Assembly: GCA_949710005.1 (NCBI GenBank)
Contig: OX453286.1
Location: forward strand, 12,489,242-12,553,241
Length of the DNA stretch: 64,000 nt
Direction: 5' to 3'
Source: Ricordea florida
Lineage: Eukaryota; Cnidaria; Anthozoa; Corallimorpharia; Ricordeidae
Each line of letters starts with the position of its first letter. The stretch's first letter is position 1. The notes below the pieces were generated by a model, which had not been told where the DNA came from, ran no database searches, and saw only the letters and a list, made by a program, of their open reading frames with translations. Of the stretch, positions 17,790-28,957 are shown in pieces. The position numbers were made by a program, and so were the translations under genes.

Positions 17790-20700
17790 ATGGGAGATTT
17801 AGCGAAGAAGCGAAAGATCCGCGGCGGCCACAAGGGATATGTCACAAAGGAACTCCAAACACTTGAGACAGTAATTACAGGGTCATCGGAAGGCAAGGAA
17901 GTGCTTTTAAGGGACCTTCAGGATATTTTGACCGAAGCGCTGAAGAAGGTGTTGAAATTAGATGACGAAATCGTGGAGTTGCTTGAAGAGGAAAAAGATA
18001 TCGAGCTGGAAATCACAGAGGCGAGCAAATTCCGGAGAGATGTTCGAAGAGCAATAGAAAAGATCGAAGCCTATTTTAAGACCGCGAATAACGACGGAGG
18101 AAGAACAAATACAACCGCTTCGCCGGCCCAGGGAGGAATTGCTTCGCAAGTGAGCACGCACGTGGTCAAAGCAAAACTACCAAAGCTTGAGTTGAAAAAG
18201 TTTTATGGATCCGTTCATCATTGGCAGAGCTTCTGGGATGCATTCAAGAACGCTGTGCACGAGAATATTCAGCTGTCGGAAATCGACAAATTTACTTATT
18301 TGAAGGGTTTATTGGAAGGAGAAGCAAGCATTGCGATTGCTGGACTGTCCTTGACCGAGGCAAATTATGGCGCGGCGGTTGAAATTTTGAGCAAGAGATT
18401 CGGAGATGAGCAGAAGATCATCAGCTCGCACATGGAACGGCTACTTAAGTTACCGCCAGTGCACAACGGAAGGGACACGGCAAAACTCCGGAAGCTTTAT
18501 GACGCCATAGAAGTGCATGTAAGAGGGTTACAGAGTTTAGGAATACAAGCAGATTCCTATGGAACATTGCTAGTTCCAATTCTATTGCCAAAGTTGCCTG
18601 ATGATGTAAAGCTTGAAATTTCCCGTGGAGTTGAGGATGGCAAGTGGAAGCTTGAGGAACTACTCAAGAGATTAATCGATGAAGTAACATGCAGAGAGAG
18701 GTGCACAGCCACGCCCATCAGTCCACTAATGACAAATCCTAAGAAGCTGGAGAAGCATACAACTAGTACGTTCCTTGCTCCTGATCAGAGAGGTGGCAAC
18801 AGGTGTGCATTTTGTATGGGGCAACATAGGCATGTTGATTGTAGAAAGGTAGTCAATAATCAGGAAAGGAGGCGAATTGTTAAGAGGTATGGGCGATGTT
18901 TTGTATGTCTTCAAAAGGGGCATAAAGCAAGTTGTTGTGAATGCACCATGAATTGTAGTTGTGGTTCACGTCATCACCCGGCCTTGTGTGAAAACAAAGG
19001 AAGAGACAGAAATGGGGAAGGTAGAGTCGAAGATCAGGTCACAGGGAATGCATCAGGGAGTGGTCCCCAAGGGCATGATGCTGCATCAACGCTTCATGTA
19101 AATTCAAGAGCTCAAGTTGTCCTTCAGACAGCACAAGCCGTGGCAAGTAGAAGCAACTTTGAAAAACCCCAAGGGGTCAAGATCAGAGTTATATTTGACG
19201 CAGGTAGCCAAAGGTCTTACATCACTGACAGAGTTGCTGAACTGTTGCACTTAGAGAGTACCGGAAAGGTGATGGTGGAGACTGGAACCTTTGGAGAGGT
19301 AAGAGCAAGAGTGATGGAAAGGGAGCTTGTCAGAGTTAACGTGGGCCACCTTCAAAAGGAAGGGAGTATACAAGTGGAAGCTTTCAAGGTACCACTCATT
19401 TGCAAGGCCTTGCAGAATCAGCACATAGAAGAAGCTAAGAAGATACATTCTTACCTAAACAAGTTGTGGTTTTCTGATGTTTGTCCATGGCAAGAGAACT
19501 TGGAAGTTGATTTGCTGATTGGTGCCGATTTCCTGTGGGACTTCATGGAAGGAAGGGTGGTGAGAGGCAAACCAGATGAGCCAGTTGCAGTTTTGACTTC
19601 ACTAGGATGGGTGTTGTCAGGCCCCCTGAAGATACCTCCACGACTGCATGTAAATGATAGAAACCTGGTCATAACTCATGTGTTAGAGGTTCAGAACCAA
19701 GTGTTGCAAGAAAACAAGCAAGAAGCCTTGTCTGAGGAACTCACAAGATTGTGGGATTTCGATTCACTGGGAATACGAGAGAGAGATAGTGTTCATGAGA
19801 ATTTCTTGAAGAATGTGAGGTATCAGGCTGGCAGGTACATTGTGAGTCTCCCGTGGAAGGAGCATCACAAGACATTACCACTGAATTATGAAAATAGTCT
19901 GATGAGGCTTAACAGTCAGTTGCGAAGGTTAAGGAAGGCCCCACACCTGCTGAGAGAGTATGATACAGTGATCCAAGAGCAATGCAGAGCTGGAGTGATT
20001 GAAGCGGTGAATGAGCTAGATTTTGTTGAGGATGGAAGTGTTCACTACTTGCCGCATCATGCTGTTGTCCGAACAGATGCCAAGACGACAAAGTTAAGAG
20101 TGGTGTACGATGCGTCATCGAGAGCTAACGGAAGAGGGGCTTCGTTAAATGACTGCTTACATGTTGGACCCTCGCTCACACCACTACTGTTTGACATCCT
20201 ACTACGGTTTAGATGTAACAAGGTTGCAATGATTGCAGACATCGAAAAGGCCTTCTTGAACGTTGAGGTGGATGCAAGGGATTGAGACTGCCTGAGATTC
20301 TTGTGGGTGGATGACATTAACAAAGAGGAGCCCAGTATGGTTGTGTTCAGATTCTGTAGAGTGGTGTTTGGGGTAAATTCTTCACCCTTTCTCCTAAGCG
20401 CGACCCTTAGACATCACATTGAGAGCTACATGATGGGTGACCCAGAATTCGTCAAGAGAGTGCTTGAAGATTTTTACGTAGATGACTTCATATCAGGATC
20501 AGATAGTGATGAGAAGGCATTTGCTCTTTATCAGAAGGTCAAGACTCGACTTGAAGGAGCAAGTTTCAAATTGCGGAAGTGGAGTTCAAACAGTGAAGAT
20601 TTGTTAGAGAAAATTCGGGATGACCGTGTAGAGAAAGAAACAGCTCAGCTACAAGGGGAGAGCATTCAAGAAGATGACTATATTTATGCAAAGACCACAG

Positions 20701-23261
20701 TAGGAAGTTTGGATGAATTAGACGACAAGGAACATAAGGTTCTGGGAGAGGTGTGGAATCGTGCAGAAGACACAATCGTGTTCAGGTTTGATGCACTGGT
20801 TGAACTAAGTGAAACCTTAGAAGGAACAAAGAGGAACCTGCTCAAAATTACTGCAAAGTTCTTTGACCCACTTGGATTGCTGAGTCCGCTGACGGTTGGA
20901 ATGAAGATTCAATTTCAAGAAGCTTGTAAAATAAGGCTTGGATGGGACGAGCCCTTGCCCGAAGCCATTCAGTCAATATGGAAGAAGTGGGTAGTTGCAC
21001 TGAAGGAAGCCCAGTCTATAACTGTGCCCCGCTGTATTTTCTCTGGAATGGAAGAGGAGGTTGTGTGTTTTGAGGTCCATGGCTTTGGAGATGCCAGTGA
21101 CAGAGCATACTGCGCCATGGTGTACCTTGTATGTGTCACAGACAGTGAGCGATATGTTCGCCTCATGGCTACAAAAACAAGAGTAACACCACTCGCCAAG
21201 CAAGGAACTGCACGCCTGGAGCTTATGGCAGGAAGAATTACAGCACAGTTGACAGAAACAGTGAAGAATGCGCTGCAATCCAGGATTCAGATAAACAGTA
21301 CCTACTTGTGGTCAGATAACATTACCGCTTTGTATTGGATTAAGGGAGAAAGAGAGTGGAGTCAGTTTGTACAAAATCGAGTGAACGAAATCTTGAGGCT
21401 GAGCACTAGAGAACAGTGGGACCATTGTCCAGGCATAGAGAATCCAGCAGACCTTGGTTCTCGGGGTGTTCCAGCAACGACACTGAAGAGTAGCGGATTG
21501 TGGTGGCATGGACCTGAGTGGCTCAGCAAACCACCTGAAGAGTGGCCTTCAATGCAAATTGCGCCAACTGTAGAAGGTGAAGCAGAGGTCAAGAAGTCAT
21601 GCCGTGTGAATACTCTTCTAGTAATGGGTAACAGCCAGGAGAGCCTATCAAGCATCATCGATGTGAATGCCTACAGCAGCTGTGAGAAGTTATTTGGAGT
21701 GACGGCCTATATGTACCGATTTGTGAGGAACCTCAAACGCAAGGTTGAGAGAGCGAGGGACCTGGTGGTTGGAAGGTTGACAGCGATGGAGGTAGAGAGA
21801 GCAGAGAATGCCTGGGTGAAAGAAGTGCAGTCAAGCCTGGTACGATTGAAGAATTTTGAGCAACGTGAAAGAGACCTTGGCCTGTATCCGGATGAACATG
21901 GAGTGATTCGTTGCCGGGGTAGAATTCCTGATACAGTTTTGCCATACCAAGCAAGACACCCAGCGCTGCTGCCAAGAGATCATCATTTGACAAGTCTATT
22001 CATTGAACAGAGTCACAAGAGAGTTTATCATGGTGGAGTGAGGGAGACACTAGCAGAACTGAGAACGAAGTTTTGGGTAATCAAGGGAAGACAGGCAGTA
22101 AAGCTGACAATCAAGAAATGTGTTGTTTGCAACCGCTACGAAGGAACTCCTTATCCAGCTCCAACAACAGCTGAACTTCCAAACTTTAGAGCACAAGAAG
22201 CGCCCCCGTTTGCAAAGGTTGGGATAGACTTTGCGGGTCCACTGTACGTAAAGAAAGATGGAGCGGAAATGAAGAAGGTCTACATCGCACTGTTTTCTTG
22301 TGCAGTTACCAGAGCAATTCATCTTGACCTCGCAGAAGATCTAGGGACCGAAACATTCCTGAGGTGTTTGAGGAGGTTTATAGCCAGAAGAGGTGTTCCA
22401 GAACTGATTGTATCAGATAACGCGAAGACCTTTAAATCAGCCAGTAAGGAGTTGAAGGTGCTTTACGAACAGTCAGAAGTCCAAGCCTTTCTACTGGAGC
22501 GTCGAATCACTTGGAGATTCAACTTGGAAAAGGCTCCATGGTGGGGAGGTTTCTACGAAAGAATGGTGAAAGGGGTAAAGAGATGTCTTCGAAAGACTCT
22601 TGGAAATGCAAGGCTGTCATACAATGAACTTCTAACTGTGATAACGGAAGTTGAAAGCACCCTGAACATGAGGCCCTTGACTTATGTTTATGAAGAAGGT
22701 GATCCAGAAGAAGCATTGACTCCAGCACATTTGATGTTTGGGAGGCGAATGACAGCACTACCCCCCTACCCTTCAGTACAAGAAGGGGATGATTCTCCTG
22801 AAGGTTTGAACAAGCGAATGAGGTACCTGAATCGTAAACTGGAACACTTCTGGAAGAGATGGAAAAGAGAGTATCTTGCAGAGTTGAGGGAGCACCACAG
22901 GAGAAACGTGCGAAAAGATGGTACAGTTGTCAAATTGCAGGACGTGGTGACAGTAGCAGAAGAAGGAGTAACCCGTGGAAAGTGGAGACTAGGGAAGGTG
23001 GAGGAGTTGTTGCCCAGTAAAGACGGTGTAGTCAGAGGTGCCAAAGTGAAGATGCTGACAAAGAAGGGAAGACCACTGTACTTGAACAGGCCAATACAGA
23101 AACTATACCCCCTTGAAGTTACGGGACCCCTTCAGGCAGTGCCTGAGCCGCAGGAACAAGTTCCCGTTAGAAGAGTTCCAAGGAGAGCTGCTGCAATTGA
23201 TGCAGATATGAGACGCCGCTATATTGATCAGATTCTAGCTGATCAAGGGGGGAGGATGTAG
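17790..23261 (+). pseudogene. BEL/Pao gag-pol polyprotein with one in-frame stop
   Basis: From the ATG at 17790 one frame runs to 23261, interrupted only by TGA at 20283-20285. Approximate domains: coiled-coil gag N-terminus; DUF1759-like gag (18180-18720); Cys/His knuckles CAFC and CFVC (18800-18990); protease with DAGS in place of the usual DTGS (about 19198); reverse transcriptase with DIEKAF before the stop and YVDD at 20475-20486; RNase H (about 21070-21440, GFGDAS and WSDN); integrase H2C2 finger and D,D,E core (about 21970-22560); C-terminal DUF5641-like region (22800-23130). The stop falls inside reverse transcriptase, just after DIEKAF. The codon context fits a CpG transition. Confidence 0.9.
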
Positions 23262-23428
23262 GAACTTCAAAGACTTGCCGTAGCACGTGAACTGCTCGTG
23301 CATGACGTAATTTTAACACGTAGTAAAATTCCGCGGTCGAACGTGTTTTTAAAAAGATTGTAAAAACGGAGCCGAATAAAAAGTGAACAGTTGCGTTATA
23401 AAAAGATTGGTTTTATACAGTCCTAACA
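23257..23428 (+). repeat. BEL 3' LTR
   Basis: 172 bp, same as the 5' LTR. The polypurine tract abuts it, and the polyprotein stop codon overlaps its first bases. Confidence 0.93.
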
Positions 23429-23433
23429 CTCAT

Positions 23434-23883
23434 CGACACTCCAGGTAGACTAACCGCATCTTTGAAGATGTCGATTCCATACGCGGTGTAGAAGTCGCGC
23501 ATTTTGGCCAGTGCTTCGACGAAGGGGCCCACGTCGAGATTGTTGTAGTAGCGGAGCCAGTCCGCGAAGGTCTGCATCCCCTTCTCTCGGAATACCCGCT
23601 TGCAGTCTCGATATTCCGAAAGGGAAAGAAGATATTTGCCTTTCAGTTTCGAAAACCACTGTGGGTAGTCCGGTAGGCCAGGGAAGTCGAGCTTGTCGTG
23701 CGAGTCGAACCATTCGTACGGAAACCAAGACTTCGTGAGAGTGCAACCGTAGGCTTTGACCCAAGCATCGTAGGTTTTGCCAGGACCGATGTAGTTCAAA
23801 ACGTCCAGAAATTTGAAGCCCGGAGTTGTGATATACATAACCTGGTTTTCCTTACACCCCACTTTGATGGACTGGTCGGTCGT
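23434..23883 (-). pseudogene. pPolB: Polymerase B fragment between stop codon and BEL insertion
   Basis: Same frame as the upstream fragment, beginning right after the TAG at 23884-23886. It contains the ExoIII-like YYNNLDV motif of the proofreading exonuclease (about 23540) and leads in phase into 17488. A local GTG-start ORF here is not an independent gene. Confidence 0.85.
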
Positions 23884-25180
23884 CTAGCAGATTTCTGGGA
23901 CGAAGTGGTTCCGGATCAAATTCAAATCGTACTTCCCCGAATTGAATCCAAGCACAGGAACTTGGTCGCACCACTCTTCGATCGCTTCCCGATACTTTTT
24001 TGGTAAGAGCTCGATGGTGTCGGGCAGGAACCTCGCGTTAACATGTTCGCGTATCCGAACGGCCCGTCGTTCTAGCGCTCGAACAAATTCTTCGACCAAC
24101 AACTCTGACTCTCGTACGCATAGGTGTTCGGGAGTCGGATCCAGGGTGTCTGATATGGAGACGGAGATAGGAACGTGGGCTCCCTCTATAGTCAAATCGG
24201 CGGTCGGTTTTTTCGCACTGGACTTATCGAGGTAACTCTCGAAGTCATACACGATCGCGTGGGGGTAGGTCTCGGTTTTTTGTTCGAGGATGCGATCTTT
24301 TCTCCAAGGTTTAGGCTCCTCGTGCTGCCACCGAACCACAAGGCGAAACCCAGCAGCTCGGATTTTGGCTTCTCGCTCGAGCGTATTTTGGTAGGCCATT
24401 TCGCGTGTAACAGGGCTGCCCTTTTTCTTGGAAAGATTCCGAAGTTGCTCCTGGCGTTGCTTCGGCGATGGGAAACAGCGTTTGCACCCGTGCCATAGGC
24501 ACCCGTTGAATTGGAAGACGGTCTTTGAAATGGGATCATAACCGTCTACGGTGAAACCTTCTATCACTCGCTCGCCTCCATGTCCACATAGCTGGTGATG
24601 GATATGGATCCCTCTAGTGCGGGCTTCATACTCGAGCCATTGGACGGCTTGGACACTATCCCGTTTTTGTGGGTAGAAGGTCTTCTCAAAGGCAGACGAC
24701 GGAGCTTCCACTTTCTCTCCTTTGCAGACAACTTTTGTCTCACCTTGGGTGCAACGCTCGGCGTGGCGATGAAGATGGCAAGACTTTGTGAACCTTGCAT
24801 TACACTCCCCGCACACGAACTTTTTCACGAGTTTCTGGATGTCGTGAATGAGAAACGCGTGCCCCTCGTAGACGCCGATCGTCATTGGTGGAGTGCCTAC
24901 TTTTTCATAGTGAGCCGGGTGCCTCCGATGCAACCAATCTCCAGACTCTTGTGGTTCGTATACCCGGATCCCTAGCCGGAAGTGGGTCTCTACTTTCCGC
25001 AGCTCGTCCTGAGAAAAGCCCTTCGGGGGCCCAATCCCTGGGCAAACCTCGGGCGAATGGTACATCTCTCTCGCAAGAGCTCGAGCTTGGCTGGTACAAC
25101 GATCCACGCGCGCGCCACGATGGACCGCTATACACCGAAAGAGGCAGAGGTTATCTTCATATGTATCCAATGCAAGGAAT
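23884..25180 (-). pseudogene. pPolB: Polymerase B exonuclease part, ending at a nonsense codon
   Basis: About 430 codons. In order: a LDTYEDNLCLFRC segment, a C2H2-like finger (CGECN, then HLHRHAERC), ExoI-like YDFESYLD and ExoII-like GFNSGKYDLNL motifs near the C-terminal end, then TAG at 23884-23886. These are the 3'-5' proofreading motifs of protein-primed polymerases. The 5' limit is the frameshift near 25170-25185; the open frame extends further up but out of phase with the N-terminal fragment. Confidence 0.85.
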
Positions 25181-25982
25181 ACATCCCAGGCTTTCTCCTC
25201 AACCAATCTGGGAGTGGTCCTGTCCCCAACAAAGGCGCCTGCCTATCTACTACAACTTTTACCGTCACAGAGATAAACCGGATGAAGACCCACTTGGTGT
25301 TAGGGCGCTCGATTTGGTCACCAATCAAGCGCTTCTCGTCTTCCGCCTGCACCCAGTCTCTAGCTTGCGTCTCTAGACGCTGAATCCAAGGACTACCTTT
25401 TACGATTTTGTGAAACAACATAATTTTTCCAGTTTCGATATTCCTTAGTCGATAGGTGTAACTGTATCGGAGATAGCAGCTGGTGGTGACCCTCTCGTGG
25501 AGCTTATCCATAATCTGATCCACCAGAGGACCGTCCACGCCTCGGAAGAAAGACCACTTCCAGAAGCGGCGACCAGCTTCCTCTCCCTCTCTCTCTCCAT
25601 CCAACTCTTCGAGTATACGCGCACCTTCTCGAACCAGAGATCGCGCTAAGGGGGTTCGACGGTTTTCAATTTTTCTACGAGCTTCTGTCCTCATCGTTAG
25701 GGTAGTCCTCTTTCGGACACCCTCCGCGAGAAGCGCAGCGTCAACCTCTCTCGCAAGTTGACTGAGTTCACGAGCCCGCTGCCACTTCTTATGAGGATTC
25801 TCTATATCCCCTCTGGTAATAGCAGGGTATCTCCCCGTCTGTAGCGCTCGCCGGAGTCGTTTCCTCCACTCCGCGGCGCAAGCCTCCCCGATAGCTCGTA
25901 GGAGGTCAGCTTTTAGCATTTTAGAACCTACAGATAATCCATAACTTCTTGCTAAAGAGCGTAACTCTTTGACGGTGGGCAT
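25176..25982 (-). pseudogene. pPolB: Polymerase B N-terminal part with SAP-like domain
   Basis: The ATG at 25982 opens PTVKELRSLARSYGL, a SAP-like DNA-binding helix pair, then a basic helical region, a serine-rich and tyrosine-rich central segment and the PLLGTGPLPDWLR stretch. Near 25170-25185 the reading frame must shift by one to continue into the LDTYEDN fragment; the original frame runs on to a stop near 25128. An upstream GTG (26009) is not needed. With all pieces the gene would encode roughly 1,340 aa, normal for this family. Confidence 0.8.
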
Positions 25983-26118
25983 ATTTTGAAGATACCTTTG
26001 ATGCACCACTTTCTAAATGGAAATACTTTTGCGTTGCATCTATTATACTCCCACTACGGTTTAACCCTTCCCCTTCATACCATCTAAAATAAACGCTCTC
26101 AATTTTGTCAACGTGTTC

Positions 26119-26130
26119 TATATATATATA
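26119..26130 (-). promoter_or_regulatory. TATA-rich stretch upstream of the polymerase gene
   Basis: Alternating TA run about 140 bp upstream of the polymerase ATG (25982), between it and the terminal acidic gene. A plausible TATA element, unlike the start-proximal TATATAG motifs of the structural genes. Confidence 0.35.
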
Positions 26131-26161
26131 CCGCAAAAAAAAAATGCGCTCTTAAAGTCTA

Positions 26162-26407
26162 CTAACTTGAACAAATCAACCGTTGGTCGATATAGCCACC
26201 CCAAATAGGAACGGGGGCGCGATCCTCCTCTTCGATAAGATCTTGAATTAACGGAGGTAAACGAGCAATCTGACGTTCTAAAACTTCCATCTCTAACTCC
26301 AATTGCTCCATAACATCATCTTCCTCCCGCCATTCCATATCAACATCAAACTCATCACTCTCGTCTAACACCTCGTCACACTCCAACCAACTTTCATTGT
26401 TTTCCAT
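26162..26407 (-). CDS. Small acidic protein next to the right TIR
   Basis: 81 aa from the ATG at 26407, about 30 bp inside the right terminal repeat. Highly acidic in its first 60 residues (DESDEF, EWREEDD) with regularly spaced Leu/Met suggesting a coiled coil, then a Pro-rich segment and a short hydrophobic C-terminus. No family recognised. It mirrors the acidic ORF at the left end in position, orientation (reading inward) and charge, but sequence similarity is not obvious by eye. Confidence 0.6.
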   Translation of the reverse strand: MENNESWLECDEVLDESDEFDVDMEWREEDDVMEQLELEMEVLERQIARLPPLIQDLIEEEDRAPVPIWGGYIDQRLICSS

Positions 26408-26436
26408 TTTCGCTAAACTTCACTTATCACAACGCA

Positions 26437-26683
26437 CACCAACGTTTTTTCCGAAGATTTATAGTATGCATATTTGTCTAAATTGAAATTGCTCATTAAT
26501 TTTCGGAAAACGCTCGGAAAATCTTCGGATCATCTTCGGATCATCTTCGGAAATCTTCGGAAGTGGGAAACAAGTCAAAACAAGCCAAAACAACGCTTTA
26601 ATCGGAAATATAGACAAAAGCTTCATTTCTAAAAAAACAGCTTCTAGCTCAAGTGGTATTTGATTGACCCCGACTATACTACT
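26437..26683 (-). repeat. Right terminal inverted repeat of the Polinton
   Basis: 247 bp, reverse complement of 6028-6285 apart from one missing 11 bp CCGAAGAT-type unit (four instead of five). Confidence 0.95.
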
Positions 26684-27390
26684 GAAGAGGGAATTTCAGA
26701 AATATCACCTCTCTTCAACAACAAAAGTGTACTAGGCACTAACCATGAAATATGTATTTGTGCAGCAAGGTGACTGTGACGTGACTTACCAGTTTACTAA
26801 ACTGGGGCAGGAACCTTAAAGTGTTGGGTCAAAATTGCAGCCACATTCAATGATTGTTTTAGTGTTTTTCTTTCTCTCAGTGGCACTTGGATCAGATTGA
26901 TCAGTGTGGTGGATATCGTTTCGATTCGTCCTCCAAGCAACTCACAGCCGCAAAGCGTCGGAGACCGACCTCCTGACAAGCAGAATCCGCAATACTAGGA
27001 GAAAATTTACCCTAAAAAGAATTAGTGAGCAATTCTGTAGATTAGAGGAGATAACGCTAAAGATCTTTGGTGAGGGTACTTTCTGACATTCACGGGTGCA
27101 ATTTAAGAAAAATGTTTAGACCTATTGTAAATTTTGGAAAATTTTCAACGTTTCCGATTGGTCCAAATGTCTTGGATAATTCTTAAGAGGCCAACAAAAC
27201 GATATCAACAGTCCTCAAATCGAACTATTGACGTCAAAAATAAAATAACATACATACGTTCATTTCAAGTTTATTGGCGTCGTGCAGCAATATCTTTCCT
27301 AAGTGGGAAAATGGCACCGAGTATGAAGAGTGGATTGAGAAAAAAAAGTTGCCGAATAGTTAGACAACGTACATCGTACATATGCAGAGA
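26684..27390. other. Flank between Polinton and MITE, nothing recognised
   Basis: AT-rich host DNA starting with the GAAGA target duplication. Short open frames show no family features. Confidence 0.4.
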
Positions 27391-27462
27391 AAGCCGTATG
27401 TACTTCATGTATCCCGGGATTTATTTATTCCCCTATATTATAGACATTCTAATATATTATAA

Positions 27463-27717
27463 CAGGGCTGCAAATAGTTTCTTTTTCTTGAAAGGCCATA
27501 TGTACGCCTGAGCAACCACTTTGGTCGGACAAAAAAAAAATGTAGTCCGACATCACCACAAAAAAGAAGGTAGATATTTATTCATCTATTTTAATAAAAA
27601 CAATACATGATAAAAAAATTTTCCGGACATCACGTCCGACCAGTGCTGGGATTTTGCCGGACATGAGCTACTTTTGGTTGGCCAATGACTAATGACCGAC
27701 TGTTATTTGCAGCCCTG
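27463..27717. mobile_element. MITE with CAGGGCTGCAAATA inverted termini (hAT-like)
   Basis: A 255 bp segment starts CAGGGCTGCAAATA and ends TATTTGCAGCCCTG, a 14 bp perfect inverted repeat of hAT-like type (CAGGG start). TTATAA-like bases flank both sides. A further inverted pair (TACTTCATGTAT and ATACATGAAGTA) lies outside, suggesting nesting in a larger palindrome. No coding capacity. Confidence 0.6.
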
Positions 27718-28091
27718 TTATATTACATTCTAAAAGTACTAGGGAATACATGAAGTAACTTAGCAGATAGCCAGGAAGAAAAGTCTCATGAACTTTGAAG
27801 ATTACAGTTGGAAAAAAACACGTGAAATCCTACAATGGCCTAGTGAGCTGGCAGAACTTCTGCAACTATCCTTGGCGAAAGTCAGAAAGTAAAATGAGAA
27901 AATAGACGCTCTGGACTGCTGAATCATGGAACGCAAAGATAATGAGGATTCACCGAAAAGGGTAGGGAATGATTCGCTAGAGGGTTTGGTTTATGATCTC
28001 GATCATTTCAATGGACATCAAAACAATTGAGTACCAGTACGTACACCTTGTTGATTCTATTTAGTATCTTGGGACCAACTACCACAACACA

Positions 28092-28957
28092 TCAGTCAAA
28101 ATAATCTTCTATATCGATATCTGGGTCGAGCAAAATATCTTTAAGTTCACTTAAATCCATTTCATTCAAGATGAGGTTTTCAAATGTTTCCTCTAGGTCG
28201 GTTTCACCGATTAACAAAGCACCACACATTTTACCTTCACGAAGAATAACTTTCACGTATTCTTGGTCTTTAGTACACCGTACAAGAACTTCGTAGTCGT
28301 TTGGCAAATCCTGGCCATTATACCTACCCAATAAAATTACTTTATAACCAAAGAAACGAGTCACATGAGCAAACAGCTCAAAAGAGAAGTCCTGATCTAT
28401 TTGTTCATTAGATAGACTGGCAAACATAGAACGCGCAGCAAATACGCCCATCTGTCGTGCTTGACTCCATAGCCTCATCTGGAACCAGTGAGGTGATGGG
28501 TCCCAACATGCAGTACACACATCGCCGGCAGCAAACACATCACTAATGTTTGTGCGGAAGTTTGAGTCAACTTTAATACCTCCATCCTCTGCAACATCGA
28601 ATTCTGCACTTGATGTGAAAGGCTCAGTGTTTGGAATAACCCCTGTTGCTGAAACAATAAGGTCACATCCATACACTTTTCCATTTGTCAGCTCAACATA
28701 TTGAGGCCAATTATAGCAATTCACGGAAGATTGCAGGTCTGCAGTACAAGGGAAGGAAGTGTCTTTTAGTCCAGTTTTCCTGAATTCTTCAGGACCTAGC
28801 AGCTGCTTTAATTCACATTTGTATTCCACGTGAGCCTGCCTTTGAACTTCGTCCGACGAACCAGCGCCATTTAAGGAAAGGCCTGAGCTCCAATCAGGTC
28901 CCAGTGCTCCTCCACATGACAATTCTGATTGCGCACCAAACGAACATGCTTGGGAAC
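28092..28957 (-). CDS. PYROXD1: PYROXD1 terminal coding exon 4
   Basis: 866 bp. Acceptor TTCATTACAG; codes [22 protein letters not shown], the FAAGDVC flavin-contact region, [33 protein letters not shown] and ends DIEDYFD with TGA at 28092-28094. Confidence 0.94.

Larger units (their letters stand above)
17489..23428 (+). mobile_element. BEL/Pao LTR retrotransposon inserted in the polymerase gene
   Basis: 5,940 bp with 172 bp LTRs identical by eye, flanked by CTCAT (17484-17488 and 23429-23433). Order: LTR, tRNA-Tyr-type primer site, gag-pol frame, polypurine tract AAGGGGGGAGGA (23245-23256), LTR. The coding frame has DUF1759-like gag, zinc knuckles, aspartic protease, reverse transcriptase, RNase H, integrase and a DUF5641-like C-terminus, the BEL/Pao order. 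LTR identity implies a recent insertion, although the frame already carries one stop. Confidence 0.93.
6028..26683. mobile_element. Polinton/Maverick virus-like transposon, with nested BEL element and SINE
   Basis: A 20,656 bp element (about 14.7 kb without the nested BEL element). It starts AGTAGT and ends ACTACT within long terminal inverted repeats, and is flanked by the direct repeat GAAGA (6023-6027 and 26684-26688), the footprint of a retroviral-type integrase. Inside are the hallmark genes: double-jelly-roll major capsid protein, A32-like packaging ATPase, D,D,E integrase and protein-primed family B DNA polymerase, plus accessory ORFs. It is visibly more GC-rich than the flanks. Several genes are broken, so this copy is not autonomous. 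Polintons usually give 6 bp duplications; here five bases match exactly. Confidence 0.95.

Noticed and set aside
20283..20285. Programmed stop readthrough in the BEL polyprotein
   Set aside because: The stop lies inside the reverse transcriptase domain rather than at a gag/pol boundary and lacks a readthrough-like context.
23413..23862. Independent 149 aa gene
   Set aside because: It starts with GTG, is in frame with the polymerase fragment before the TAG, and carries a polymerase exonuclease motif.
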